Assembly: GCF_900142365.1 (NCBI RefSeq)
Contig: NZ_FRAP01000012.1
Span: forward strand, 1-64,000
From: Pseudonocardia thermophila
Lineage (GTDB): Bacteria > Actinomycetota > Actinomycetes > Mycobacteriales > Pseudonocardiaceae
Direction of reading: 5' to 3'
Length of the DNA stretch: 64,000 nucleotides
The translations under genes and the position numbers were made by a program. Shown piece by piece: positions 24,705 to 33,881 of the stretch; the first letter of the stretch is position 1, and each line of letters opens with the position of its first letter. The notes under the pieces were generated by a model. It was not told where the DNA came from. It ran no database searches and was given only the letters and a program-made list of their open reading frames with translations.

Positions 24705-25316
24705 TCAGCCGGGGAACAGGTCGGCCGTCAGGTGCCGGGTGGTCCACGCCGTCCAGTCGGCGACCGTCCAGCCGTTCTCACCGACGAGCAGCCCGTACGC
24801 CTCCTGCGACAGCAGCGCCCCGACGATCTGCGTGGCCCGTTCCAGAGTCAGCTCGAGGGTGAAGCCGGGACGCAGGGCCAGCTCGTCGACCACGGCCGCG
24901 TGCCACGCCCAGGCGGCCTCCCGCGCGGCGGCGAGCAGCGCGGCGGGCTCGGGATCGGCGGCGGCCGCGGCCAGCACGGCCGCCAGCCGGCGGCGGCGTT
25001 CCAGCACCTCCGCGGTGGCGGCGACGTGCCGCGCCAGCGCGGTGGGCCCGTCCGGTGCGGTGGTGACCTGCTCGCGCCACCCGTCCGGCTGGTCCGGCCC
25101 GGTCCCCCGCCAGACGGCCTCCAGCACGGCACCCTTGCTGCCGAAGGACAGGTAGAGGGTCTGCACCGCGACGCCGGCGGCCTCGGCGAGCGCGGTCATC
25201 GTGGTGTCGAGGTAGCCGCGCTCGGCGAACAACTCCGAGGCGGCCTCGACGATGCGCGCCCGGGTCGCGGCTGCTCGTTCGGCGCGGGCGGTCCGCAGCG
25301 CGGTGCGACCGGTCAT
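24705..25316 (-). CDS. TetR-family transcriptional regulator
   Basis: A 203-residue repressor. The N-terminal helix-turn-helix (about residues 18-62) shows RARIVEAASELFAERGYLDTTMTALAEAAGVAVQTLYLSFGSK, split here by helix boundaries and typical of TetR. The C-terminal ligand domain is unremarkable. The ATG at 25314-25316 has GGGGAG upstream. A 43-bp palindrome lies directly upstream of the start and is its probable operator, so autorepression is likely. The dehydrogenase-type gene upstream and ogt downstream are candidate targets. Confidence 0.9.
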   Translation of the reverse strand: MTGRTALRTARAERAAATRARIVEAASELFAERGYLDTTMTALAEAAGVAVQTLYLSFGSKGAVLEAVWRGTGPDQPDGWREQVTTAPDGPTALARHVAATAEVLERRRRLAAVLAAAAADPEPAALLAAAREAAWAWHAAVVDELALRPGFTLELTLERATQIVGALLSQEAYGLLVGENGWTVADWTAWTTRHLTADLFPG

Positions 25317-25333
25317 CAGCTCCCCTCATCCCA

Positions 25334-25376
25334 CTGGAACACCGTGCTGGAACGTCGTTCCAGCACGGTGTTCCAG
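25334..25376. promoter_or_regulatory. 43-bp perfect palindrome, probable TetR operator
   Basis: Positions 25334-25354 and 25356-25376 are exact reverse complements around a single central T. Each arm contains the TGGAAC word twice, 14 bp apart, so the site reads as two nested half-site pairs. It lies 18 bp upstream of the TetR start and 17 bp beyond the stop of the preceding gene. It could be an operator for two TetR dimers, and it might also act as a terminator for the upstream transcript. Confidence 0.65.
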
Positions 25377-25392
25377 AATCACGCTCTCATGA

Positions 25393-26716
25393 TCAGATAC
25401 CGGGCGGAGCGAGACGGTACACCGCGGGCGCCGAGGCGTCGGTGATGTAGACGGCGCCGTCCGGACCGACCGTCGCGGCGACGGGCCTGCCCCACCGCTT
25501 GCCGTCCGGGAGCTGGAAGCCCGAGACCAGCGTCACCTGGTCACCCATCTTCCCGTCCAGGTACGGGAAGAAGGCCACCTCCGGGGCGAGCGGCGGTTCC
25601 CGGTTCCACGAGCCGTTGAGGCCGATCAGCGCACCCTCGCCGAACGGGGCGGGCAGCGTCACGAACGCCATCCCGAGCGGCGCCGCGTGCGCTGGCATCC
25701 CCTGCTCGACGGGGGCGAGCGCCGCGCAGTCCATCTTGGTGCCGTCCGGGTTCGTCTCCACGTCGGCGACGAACCGCATGTCCGAGTAGTCCAACGCGGT
25801 ACCGGCCACCCCGGGCTCCACGTCCGGGTCCGGGTTGCAGTACGGCCAGCCCAGCTCGCGGCCCGGGGTGAGCTTGGCGAGCGGCTCGGCCGGGTGGTCG
25901 TTGACGTAGGCCTGGATGACCGCCCCGCGCCGCGCGCTCTGGTCGTCCCCGTACGGGGTGTCGTACGGGTACTGGATGTTGTCCCGGTGGTTGACCGCCG
26001 TCCACACCGCCCCGTCCGGCGCGACCGCCAGCCCCGTGCCGTTGCGCACGCCCATCGCGAACACCTCGGGAGCACCGCCGCCCGGCGGGATGCGGTAGAT
26101 CGCGGCCCGTTCGGGGTTCTTCTCGCGGTCCTCCGGCGAGGCGTTGCCGTTCGACGCGACCGAGAAGTAGATCGCGCGGTCAGGGCCCACCACGACGGTC
26201 TTGAGGGGGTGCCCGTACTGCCCGCCGGTTGGTCACCCGGCCGTCGGCGTAGTCGTAGGCGTTGATCCGCGAGCTCTCGGCGACGTAGAGCGTGGAACCG
26301 TCGAACGCCAGGCCGTGCGGCTCCTCCATCCCCTCGAGCAGGGTCGCCGAGGTGGCCGGCCCCGCACCGTTCGGGGTGAGGATGTCGACCGCGCCGTGCA
26401 TCAGGCGCGAGACGAGCAGTCTCCCGTCCGGGGTCCACGCCATGAGCCGGGCGTTCCCGGTGCGCGCGATCACCGACATCGACCAACCGCGCGGGACGAG
26501 CACGGTGCGTGCCTGTTCCAGCTCGCCCTCTCGCATCTCGTCGGGCACCGTGAGCGGCACGGACACCAGCTCGGCGCGCACGGCCGGGGTCTGGGTCGGC
26601 GCCGCGCCCTCGCTCGTCGCCGGAGGAGCCGGCGCGGCCGCGCACGCGGTCGGTACTGCGGCCACCGCGGCCAGCGCAAGGAAGCGGATGAAACGACCGA
26701 ATCGCATGCCCGGCAT
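25393..26716 (-). pseudogene. Frameshifted PQQ/sorbosone-dehydrogenase-type lipoprotein
   Basis: Two adjacent frames together encode a six-bladed-propeller protein like soluble aldose/sorbosone dehydrogenases. The N-terminal part (from ATG 26714-26716 or 26705-26707) has a lipoprotein signal ending in a VPTAC lipobox. It continues through HGLAFDGSTLYVAE to GRVTNRR near 26230. The C-terminal part continues with GGQYGHPLKTVVVGPDRAIY in another frame and includes SNGNASPEDREKNPERAA and LNGSWNREPP, both typical of the family. A short out-of-frame deletion near 26225 fits, since 6-8 residues expected at the junction are missing. It is either a recent pseudogene or an assembly error. The protein would be exported and lipid-anchored. 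Confidence 0.75.
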
Positions 26717-26845
26717 CGAACCCGGCGAAGATCACAAGCCGGCACCGCACCGATCACCCTCGCGCTGCATCTTTGACCGCGCAACTACCGCTCTCGATCC
26801 GCCCCCCGTGGCTGCTGAACGAACCGGACCGCAGTGGGCGCCCAC

Positions 26846-26864
26846 CGGCCGAGCACCTCGGCCG
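26846..26864. terminator. Hairpin after msrA
   Basis: CGGCCGAG, loop CAC, CTCGGCCG forms a perfect 8-bp stem, extended by imperfect pairing, about 30 bp beyond the msrA stop on the leftward transcript. It is a plausible intrinsic terminator without a T-tract. Confidence 0.5.
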
Positions 26865-26892
26865 TGGCCGCACGGTCGCCGGAGCGGCGCCG

Positions 26893-27534
26893 TCACCCCT
26901 CGGCCGGGTACGGGATACCCGTGGTGGCGTGGCAGCGGTAGCCGTTGGGCACCTTCGCCAGGTACTGCTGGTGGTACTCCTCGGCGTAGTAGAACGGGCC
27001 GAGCGGGGCGATCTCCGTGGTGATCGGGTCGAACCCGCGTGCGGCCAGCACCTCGCCGTAGACCTTCTTGGACTCCTCGGCCTGTTCGCGCTGCTCCTCG
27101 GACGTCCAGTAGATGGCCGACCGGTACTGGGTGCCGATGTCGTTGCCCTGGCGCATGCCCTGGGTCGGGTCGTGGCTCTCCCAGAACGTGGCCAGCAGGC
27201 GCTGGTAGGTCACCTCCGCCGGGTCGAACACCACGAGCACGGCCTCAGCGTGCCCGGTCCGGCCGGTGCAGGTCTCCTCGTAGGTGGGGTTCTGGGTGAA
27301 ACCGCCCGTGTAGCCGACGGCCGTGGTGTAGACGCCGGGGATCTGCCAGTACAGCTCCTCGGCCCCCCAGAAGCAGCCCATCGCGAACACCGCGGTCTGC
27401 ATGCCCTCGGGGAACGGCGGCTTCAGCGGATGGCCGTTGACGTAGTGCGCGGCCGGCACCGGGATCGGCGTGGAGCGACCCGGCAACGCCTGGTCGGCGG
27501 TGATCATCTTCGTGGAGCGTCCGAACAGGCCCAT
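26893..27534 (-). CDS. msrA: Peptide methionine-S-sulfoxide reductase
   Basis: A 213-residue enzyme that reduces the S-epimer of methionine sulfoxide in proteins. The catalytic motif [11 protein letters not shown] carries the nucleophilic cysteine, followed by VGYTGG and [13 protein letters not shown]-terminal cysteine in GYRCHATTG probably acts as a recycling cysteine, with thioredoxin as the usual reductant. The N-terminal leader ([11 protein letters not shown]) is typical of longer actinobacterial MsrA proteins. It is encoded alone, and no msrB is adjacent. Confidence 0.95.
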   Translation of the reverse strand: MGLFGRSTKMITADQALPGRSTPIPVPAAHYVNGHPLKPPFPEGMQTAVFAMGCFWGAEELYWQIPGVYTTAVGYTGGFTQNPTYEETCTGRTGHAEAVLVVFDPAEVTYQRLLATFWESHDPTQGMRQGNDIGTQYRSAIYWTSEEQREQAEESKKVYGEVLAARGFDPITTEIAPLGPFYYAEEYHQQYLAKVPNGYRCHATTGIPYPAEG

Positions 27535-27617
27535 GCGGTCCAGGCTACGCCGACCAGCGGCCGATCAGAGGCCGGAACGAGCTTGCGATCCTGCCGTCGA
27601 CCACGCGGATCCGGCCT

Positions 27618-29384
27618 TCAGAACGCCGCGGCGCCCCCGTACCCGCTGCGCCGGTCGGCGGCCGCCCGCAGCATCCCGCCGCCGCGGCCCACCGCGCACA
27701 TGCGGCCCAGCGTCCAGCCGCCCGCCACCGTCACCGCGTGGCCGCGGCGGCGCAGCTCCTCGAGCACCTCGGCGCCCAGCCGGTCCTCGGCCACCATCCC
27801 GCCGGGCGCCCAGCTGCGCGGCGCGAACGACGACGGGAACGCGGTCGAGTGCCACGCCGGGCTGTCGATGGCCGCCTGCAGGTCCAGCCCACCCGCGGTG
27901 TGCGCGAGCCAGAAGCACAGCTGCCACTGGTCCTGCTGGTCGCCGCCGGGGGTGCCGAACGCCAGCACGGGTTCGCCGTCGCGCAGCGCCAGCGTCGGCG
28001 ACAGCGTGGTGCGCGGCCGCTTGCCCGGCACCAGCGACGACGGCAGGCCCTCCTCCAGCCAGGTCATCTGCGCTCGGGTGCCCAGGCAGAACCCGAGCGC
28101 CGGGATCGCCGGCGACGACTGCAGCCACGCCCCGGACGGGGTCGCCGAGACCATGTTCCCAGCCGCGTCGACCACGTCGACGTGCACGGTGTCGCCGCGG
28201 GTGCGGCCCGTTTCGGCGATGGTCGGCTCACCGAGGCCGAGGGCGCTCACCCCGTCGCCGCGGACCCCGCCGGGAGCGGCCTTGGTCGGCAGTGCCGGGG
28301 TGCGCCCGCCCGGGCTTCCCGGCCGCAGCTCCCACGACGCCTCCGCGCCGATCAGTGCCCGCCGCCGGGCCGCGTACTCGGGTGCGAGCAGATCGGCGAG
28401 CACCCCGGGCGGAGCGTCGTCGCCGTACCAGGCCTCGCGGTCGGCGAACGCGAGCTTCGCCGCCTCCACGACGGTGTGCACGGTCTCGGCCGTCGGGCGC
28501 CCGTCCACGTAGCGGACCTCGGGCAGCAGCTGCACCAGCTGCCCCAGCACCGGGCCCTGCGACCAGGCGGCCGGCTTCACGACGGCCCAGCCGCCACCCG
28601 CGTCTGCGACCACCGGCTCCTCGTACGTGGCCGACCAACCGGCCAGGTCGTCGGCGGTGAGGCGGCCGGCGTGGGCCCGGCCGGTCTCGTCGACGACCGG
28701 GGTGCGGCAGAACCTGTCGATCTCCTCGGCGACGAACCCGCGGTACCACGCGGCACGGGCCGCCTCGATCTGCGCGACCCGGTCGGACCCGACCGCGGCG
28801 GCCTCCTTCAGCAGCCGCTGCCAGGTCTGCGCCAGCACCGGCAAGCGGTGCGTCTCCCCGGCGGACAGCCACGTCTGCGCCGATCCTGGCCAGTGCGCGC
28901 GGAAGTGCGCCGCCACGACGTCGATCGCCGCGCGGGTCTGCGGCAGCACGGGGAACCCGCCTGCCGCGTAGCCGATCGCGGGCTCCAGCACGTCGGCGAG
29001 CCGCCACGTGCCGTGGTCGCGCAGGAGCACGAGCCAGGCGTCCCACGCGCCGGGCACGGTCGCGGGCAGCAGCCCGGTACCCGGGACCTGCTCCAACCCC
29101 AGCTCGTCGCGCAGGTGCGCGATCGTCGTGCCGGCCGGCACCACGCCCTGCCCGCACAGCACCCGCGGCGTCGGGTCGTCGGCGGTGACGAACACGATCG
29201 GCACCTCGCCGCCCGGCCCGCACATGTGCGGCTCCACCACCTGCAGCACGAAACCGGCCGCCACGACCGCGTCGAACGCGTTGCCGCCGCGGGCGAGGAC
29301 CGCCATCGCGGTGGCGGTGGCGAGGTGGTGGGTGCTGGACGCGGCGCCGTGCGCGCCCCGTCGTTCGAACGCCGTCGGAGCCAT
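27618..29384 (-). CDS. ggt: Gamma-glutamyltransferase family protein
   Basis: A 588-residue Ntn-hydrolase. The autocatalytic cleavage site is the threonine in RGDTVHVDVVDAAGN, which becomes the nucleophile of the small subunit; the GTPGGDQQDQWQ segment further on is typical of acylase-like relatives. There is no signal peptide, so it is probably cytosolic, unlike secreted Ggt. The subfamily is therefore closer to intracellular acylases than to classical secreted Ggt. The ATG at 29382-29384 has GGGAGG upstream. Substrates could be gamma-glutamyl compounds or other amides. Confidence 0.88.
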   Translation of the reverse strand: MAPTAFERRGAHGAASSTHHLATATAMAVLARGGNAFDAVVAAGFVLQVVEPHMCGPGGEVPIVFVTADDPTPRVLCGQGVVPAGTTIAHLRDELGLEQVPGTGLLPATVPGAWDAWLVLLRDHGTWRLADVLEPAIGYAAGGFPVLPQTRAAIDVVAAHFRAHWPGSAQTWLSAGETHRLPVLAQTWQRLLKEAAAVGSDRVAQIEAARAAWYRGFVAEEIDRFCRTPVVDETGRAHAGRLTADDLAGWSATYEEPVVADAGGGWAVVKPAAWSQGPVLGQLVQLLPEVRYVDGRPTAETVHTVVEAAKLAFADREAWYGDDAPPGVLADLLAPEYAARRRALIGAEASWELRPGSPGGRTPALPTKAAPGGVRGDGVSALGLGEPTIAETGRTRGDTVHVDVVDAAGNMVSATPSGAWLQSSPAIPALGFCLGTRAQMTWLEEGLPSSLVPGKRPRTTLSPTLALRDGEPVLAFGTPGGDQQDQWQLCFWLAHTAGGLDLQAAIDSPAWHSTAFPSSFAPRSWAPGGMVAEDRLGAEVLEELRRRGHAVTVAGGWTLGRMCAVGRGGGMLRAAADRRSGYGGAAAF

Positions 29385-29415
29385 GCCGTGATCCTCCCTC
29401 AGGATCGCCGCCCGC

Positions 29416-31116
29416 TCAGAGATCGGCGGCCAGCGGCACCTCCTCGACGGCGGGCGAGGTCATCCAGGTGCGCAGGGCGTGGGTGGCCGCGACGTCGTCG
29501 GAGTTGTACGTGAGCAGGCGCCGGCGCTGCTCGAGATCGGGCGGCTCGCCGTCCATCCCGACGGCGGCGCGGTACCAGCGCATCGAGTTCTCGCCGCCGG
29601 CCTCCGGATCGTGCCAGGAGAACCCGGCGACCGGGGCGATCCGCTTGAGCCCCTTGCCCTGGGCGCACAGGAACCACTCGTCCACCACGGCGTACATGTC
29701 GACCCAGCACGGATCGGCGATGAACGCCTCCACCTCGGCGACCGAGGGGATGCCGGGTCGGCCGGCGAAGCGGCGCGCCGAGTCGAGCAGCCAGCGGTTC
29801 TCGGCCTGCTCGTTGTAGCAGTACGCGGCGAACGTGCGACCGGTCGCCTCGGCGTGCGCGCGCACCCCGGTGAACCACTGCCAGAACTCGGCGAACGAGC
29901 GGGCCTCGTCCGGGGTGGGCAGCGGGTCCCACGTGACGAACGCGCGGTAGCCGGGCGCCTCGTCGCCCGGCCGGACGCCGCCGGGCAGCGTGAGCAGGGT
30001 GCCCCACAGGTAGGCACCGGATTCGCCGAAGCTCTCCATGTCGACGTCGATCTCGACGTCAGCGCGCGGCACCTCCACCCGCGGCACGCGACGCACCACG
30101 GACAGGCCGCTGCGCCGGGCGCGGGCGAGCCCGACGAGATCGGCGAACACCGGTTCGGGCAGCGGGATCGGCACCGGCTGCGCGGGGTCCAGCGCGGCGA
30201 GATCGGCGACGGTGGTGACGTCGATGCCGCGCAGCATCGTGGCCACCTCGCCGCGGGCGATGAGGCTGACGTCGTCGGCGGCGACCAGCTCCGCCTCGCA
30301 CCGCGGCCACCACGGGCAGCGGCGGCACTCGGTGATCCGCGACGGCAGCGCGAGCGGCGGAGCACCGGTGCGGGCGGCCTCGGCGACCGCGATCCGATCG
30401 GCGAAGCGCACCCGGTACTCCTCGAGCGTGGAGCGCACGCCCTCGCCGTCGGCGGGCCACAGGCCGGCGGTCAGGTCGTGCCAGACGACGACGTCGGCGT
30501 CCATGCCGATCACACCGCCGGTCAAGGCACCGGGCTGCGGCTGCGCGCCCCAGCCCTGCTCGGCCAGCAACTCGTGCAGATGCGCCAGGCGCATGAGGTC
30601 GCGCGGCTGCGACCGGACCCGGCGGCGCGGATCGGGGGCGGCGGCCAGCGGGCTCGGCTGCAGCAGCGGGGACGTGACCGCGCCCTCGCCGGGATCGCTG
30701 ATCCGGTGGCGCACCACGATCACCGGCACGTACCCGCCCTCGGGCAGACGCACGAGCAGCTCGGCGCCCCCGCTGCGGCCGCCCGCGGTGGGCAGCGCGG
30801 CGTTCCAGATGTAGGCGGCCTCCGCAGCGACGGCCGCCGCGGTGGCCGCGACCCGCTCGGCGTGCGGCCCGGGCGGCACCGTGACCCAGCCGGGCAACCC
30901 GGCCAGCTCGGCGCCGATGCGGGCACGGTGGGCGGCGGCGTCGGCCTTGCGCTGCTCAGCGGCCGGATCGGGCGGGGCCTGCGGGCTGTCCGCGGCGGAC
31001 GGATCGTGGTCGAGGTGGATGCGGCGCCTGCACCGGGTGAGCGCCGCCGCGTCGAGCACGACCTCGCGGGCACGCGAACCCGCCGAAGCAGCGGGCTGCG
31101 CGTCGGTGGTCGTCAC
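29416..31116 (-). CDS. TM0106-family RecB-like nuclease with RNase-H-like domain
   Basis: A 566-residue protein of the TM0106 family. The N-terminal RecB-like nuclease part (about 15-290) ends in a cysteine cluster (ITECRRCPWWPRCE) that may bind an iron-sulfur cluster. The C-terminal part resembles an RNase-H/DEDD exonuclease domain, with VEIDVDMESF supplying acidic residues, YNEQAENRWL in the middle, and YNSDDVAATHALRTWM near the end. Family members are inferred nucleases linked to DNA repair or mobile elements; none is well characterised. The GTG start is at 31114-31116, 115 bp from the divergent coiled-coil gene. Confidence 0.82.
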   Translation of the reverse strand: MTTTDAQPAASAGSRAREVVLDAAALTRCRRRIHLDHDPSAADSPQAPPDPAAEQRKADAAAHRARIGAELAGLPGWVTVPPGPHAERVAATAAAVAAEAAYIWNAALPTAGGRSGGAELLVRLPEGGYVPVIVVRHRISDPGEGAVTSPLLQPSPLAAAPDPRRRVRSQPRDLMRLAHLHELLAEQGWGAQPQPGALTGGVIGMDADVVVWHDLTAGLWPADGEGVRSTLEEYRVRFADRIAVAEAARTGAPPLALPSRITECRRCPWWPRCEAELVAADDVSLIARGEVATMLRGIDVTTVADLAALDPAQPVPIPLPEPVFADLVGLARARRSGLSVVRRVPRVEVPRADVEIDVDMESFGESGAYLWGTLLTLPGGVRPGDEAPGYRAFVTWDPLPTPDEARSFAEFWQWFTGVRAHAEATGRTFAAYCYNEQAENRWLLDSARRFAGRPGIPSVAEVEAFIADPCWVDMYAVVDEWFLCAQGKGLKRIAPVAGFSWHDPEAGGENSMRWYRAAVGMDGEPPDLEQRRRLLTYNSDDVAATHALRTWMTSPAVEEVPLAADL

Positions 31117-31230
31117 GCGCCCGAGCGTAATCACGGGGTCCGACAGCTCCGCGCCTGCTCACCGCGCCGACCTTCCCTATGCTCTGCCCCCAGCACGCGC
31201 GCACCGCGCGGTGGAGGAGGAGTCGAGGCG

Positions 31231-32511
31231 ATGGGCCTGTTCAGGCGCTCTGCGGATGCACCGTCCCGAGCGGATCGCCGGGCCGCGGCGAAGGAGGCGA
31301 AGGCCGCCGAGCAGCTCCAGCAGGCCGCCGCGAAGATCGGCGCCGTGGAGGAGGACGCGCAGGAGGCCGGCCGCCGGACGGCGCGCCGGGCCGAGAAGGC
31401 AGCACAGAAGGCCGCGGAGCGGGCGGCGAAGGCGCAGGCCAAGGCCGACGCCCGGCAGGCGAAGCGGGACCGCGAGGCCGAGCGCGCCCGGGCCGAGGAG
31501 GACGCCGCCCGGGCCGCCCGTGCGGAGAAGGAGGCCCGCGCGGCCGCCAAGGCGGAGGCCAAGGCGGCGGAGAAGGCCGAGAAGGAGCGGGCGAAGGCGG
31601 AGCAGGCCCAGGCCGAGGCCGAGGCGAAGGCGGCCCGGAAGGCCAACTCGCGCCGGGCCCGCCGCGCCGCCGCCCGGCGGGCGAAGCGCGAGGCGAAGGC
31701 CGCTGCCGCCGCGGAGGAGGCGGCGGCGAAGGCGGCCCGCAAGGCGGAGCGGAAGAGCACGTCGCGCGCCGAGCGCCGGGCGGTGAAGAAGCAGGCCGAG
31801 GCGGAACTGAAGGCGGCGGCGGAGGCCGAGGCGGCGAGGAGAGCCGCGAAGAAGGCCGCGAAGAAGGTGGAGAAGAAGGCTGGACAGCCCGGCTCGGCGA
31901 ACGGAGTGGGGCCCGAGGTGAGCGAGTTGTCCGGACGGGCCGGGCGCAAGGCCGCGAAGAAGGAGGCCAAGGCGCTGGCCGCCGAGGAGAAGGGCCGCGA
32001 CAAGGCGCTGCGCCGGGCCCGGAAGGCGGCCAAGAACGGGGCCGAGCCGGCCGCGCTCATCGCGGCGGTCGAGGCAGCGGTGCCCACCCGGCAGCCGCTC
32101 ACCGCGAAGAAGGTCAAGCGCGCGCTCGGCATCGGCAAGGTCGTCCTGCCGGTGGTGGCGCCCTACGCGCTGACCGCGGCGAACGCGGCGCGGGCCGCGT
32201 GGGACAACCGCAAGGCCGCCCGCCTCGGTGTCGCTCCCGACCAGCTGGGCGCCTACGCCGGTCCCGGTGGCGCGCTGCACGCCCGCATCTCCCGGATCGC
32301 CGACACGCTCACCCGGATCGAGGAGAACGGCAAGGGCACGAAGGAGTTCGTCGGCGGCTCCCGCGCCCGGATCGCCGATCTGTCCGTCGCGGTCCGGGCC
32401 GCCGAGCAGATGCCGGCCCAGCGCCGGCGCGCGGCGTTCAAGGCGATCGGCCACGAGCTCGACACGATCGAGGCTCAGGTGCTCGACCACCTGGGGGTCT
32501 CCACCACCTGA
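31231..32511 (+). CDS. DUF6474-type Ala/Lys/Arg/Glu-rich coiled-coil protein
   Basis: A 426-residue protein. About residues 12-260 are an almost uninterrupted charged helix of Ala, Lys, Arg and Glu that would form a long coiled coil or single alpha helix. The C-terminal 130 residues form a conserved domain with AKKVKRALGIGKVVLPVVAPYAL, then LGAYAGPGGALHARISRIAD and AFKAIGHELDTIEAQVL. The ATG follows GGAGGAGG. Actinobacterial relatives are annotated DUF6474 and have no known function. The high positive charge suggests an association with the membrane or nucleoid, which is inference. Confidence 0.78.
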   Translation: MGLFRRSADAPSRADRRAAAKEAKAAEQLQQAAAKIGAVEEDAQEAGRRTARRAEKAAQKAAERAAKAQAKADARQAKRDREAERARAEEDAARAARAEKEARAAAKAEAKAAEKAEKERAKAEQAQAEAEAKAARKANSRRARRAAARRAKREAKAAAAAEEAAAKAARKAERKSTSRAERRAVKKQAEAELKAAAEAEAARRAAKKAAKKVEKKAGQPGSANGVGPEVSELSGRAGRKAAKKEAKALAAEEKGRDKALRRARKAAKNGAEPAALIAAVEAAVPTRQPLTAKKVKRALGIGKVVLPVVAPYALTAANAARAAWDNRKAARLGVAPDQLGAYAGPGGALHARISRIADTLTRIEENGKGTKEFVGGSRARIADLSVAVRAAEQMPAQRRRAAFKAIGHELDTIEAQVLDHLGVSTT

Positions 32512-32586
32512 TGGGCACCGCGACGCGGGTCCGGTCCGCCACACCGGGGCCCACCGGCCGGTGACGACCAGCTACGGTCTGTCCTC

Positions 32587-33099
32587 ATGCGGAACGGGAG
32601 CGTGGTGCGCGGTTGCGCGCTCGCCGCGCTCTGCGCCGTCCTCACCGCCGCCGGGCACGTCGCGGGCGGGGGCACCGTCGGCGATCTGACGCTGCTCGTG
32701 GTGCTGCTGCCGCTGCTGGCGGCCGGGTTCACGTCCGCGGCCGGGACGTGCCGCAGCCTCGCCGGCACCACGGCCGTGCTCGGCGCGGGCCAGGTGGTGC
32801 TGCACCAGACGATGGTGCTGCTGCATCCGCCGCACGTCGGCGCCGCGGTGAGCGGGCGGAACATGCTCGTGATGCACGCCGCCGTCACGGTCGTCACCGC
32901 GCTGGCGCTGCGGCACGCCGACCTGGCGGTCTCGGCGCTGCTCGCGGCGCTGCAGCGGGTGTTCCCGCGCCGGCTCACCCCGCCGCCCGTCGTCGAGGTG
33001 CGGCGCGCGTGCGGCCGTCCCGTTCCCCCGTCGTTCCGGCTGCACGCGGCGGTGCTCGCCGCGTCGGTGCTGCGGCGCGGTCCTCCGGTGCGCTGCTGA
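32587..33099 (+). CDS. Small membrane protein of the copper-handling operon
   Basis: A 170-residue protein with about four hydrophobic segments and several histidines near membrane ends (AGHVAGG, LHQTMVLLHPPH, MHAA). It directly precedes ycnI, copC and copD homologues in the same direction. The C-terminus is basic and Pro-rich. Its role is unknown; membrane histidines and context hint at metal handling. The ATG start is at 32587. Confidence 0.7.
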   Translation: MRNGSVVRGCALAALCAVLTAAGHVAGGGTVGDLTLLVVLLPLLAAGFTSAAGTCRSLAGTTAVLGAGQVVLHQTMVLLHPPHVGAAVSGRNMLVMHAAVTVVTALALRHADLAVSALLAALQRVFPRRLTPPPVVEVRRACGRPVPPSFRLHAAVLAASVLRRGPPVRC

Positions 33100-33158
33100 C
33101 CGTCCGTCACACCGTTTCGCCCGTCCCGGGCAACGGGACGTCCACCGGAGAGATCGTC

Positions 33159-33881
33159 ATGTCCAGATTCCCCCGGCGTCTTGCCCTGCGCGCAGGAGCC
33201 GTCCTCACCGCGGCCGCAACGGCCGTCCTCGTCACCGCCGCACCCGCGTTCGCGCACGTCACCGCCCAGCCCGGTACCGCCGAGCAGGGCGGGTACGCGG
33301 TGGTGACCATGCGCGTGCCCAACGAGTCCGCCACCGCGGGCACGGTGAAGCTCGAGGTGTCGCTGCCGGCCGACACCCCGTTCACGTCCGTGCGCACCAC
33401 GCCCATCCCGGGCTGGACCGCCACCCTCACCACGTCGCCGATCAACCCGCCCGTCCAGGTCAACGGGCGCACCGTCACCGAGGCCGTCACGCTGGTGACG
33501 TTCACCGCTGCACCCGGCACCCGGATCGGGCCGGGCGAGTTCCTCGACTTCCCGATCTCGCTCGGCCCGATGCCGACCGACCGGGACTCGGTGTCGTTCC
33601 CGGCGAAGCAGACCTACGACGACGGCCAGGTCGTCGCCTGGGACGAGCCGATCCCGGCCGACGGTTCCGAACCGGCGCACCCCGCCCCCACCGTGCAGCT
33701 GGTGCCCTCCTCCGGGGCCGGCCACGGCCACGGCGGCGAGAATGCCCAGGCAGCCGCGAACGAGCCGACCGACACGACCGCGCGCTGGCTGGGCGGTGTC
33801 GGGCTCGTCGTGGGCGCACTCGGCCTCGGCGTCGGTGCGGGCGCGCTGGTGCGGGCCCGCAAGCAGGGCGGTGGCTCGTGA
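33159..33881 (+). CDS. ycnI: YcnI-like DUF1775 copper-associated exported protein
   Basis: A 240-residue exported protein. The signal peptide is cleaved before HVTAQPGTAEQGG, leaving the N-terminal histidine that binds copper in YcnI. The DUF1775 domain spans about residues 33-165 (VTMRVPNES, PGWTATL, DEPIPADGSEP). A C-terminal transmembrane anchor (about 212-232) follows a His/Gly-rich linker. The ATG is at 33159-33161. It overlaps the CopC gene by 4 bp (GTGA). The module usually delivers or sequesters copper outside the membrane. Confidence 0.9.
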   Translation: MSRFPRRLALRAGAVLTAAATAVLVTAAPAFAHVTAQPGTAEQGGYAVVTMRVPNESATAGTVKLEVSLPADTPFTSVRTTPIPGWTATLTTSPINPPVQVNGRTVTEAVTLVTFTAAPGTRIGPGEFLDFPISLGPMPTDRDSVSFPAKQTYDDGQVVAWDEPIPADGSEPAHPAPTVQLVPSSGAGHGHGGENAQAAANEPTDTTARWLGGVGLVVGALGLGVGAGALVRARKQGGGS

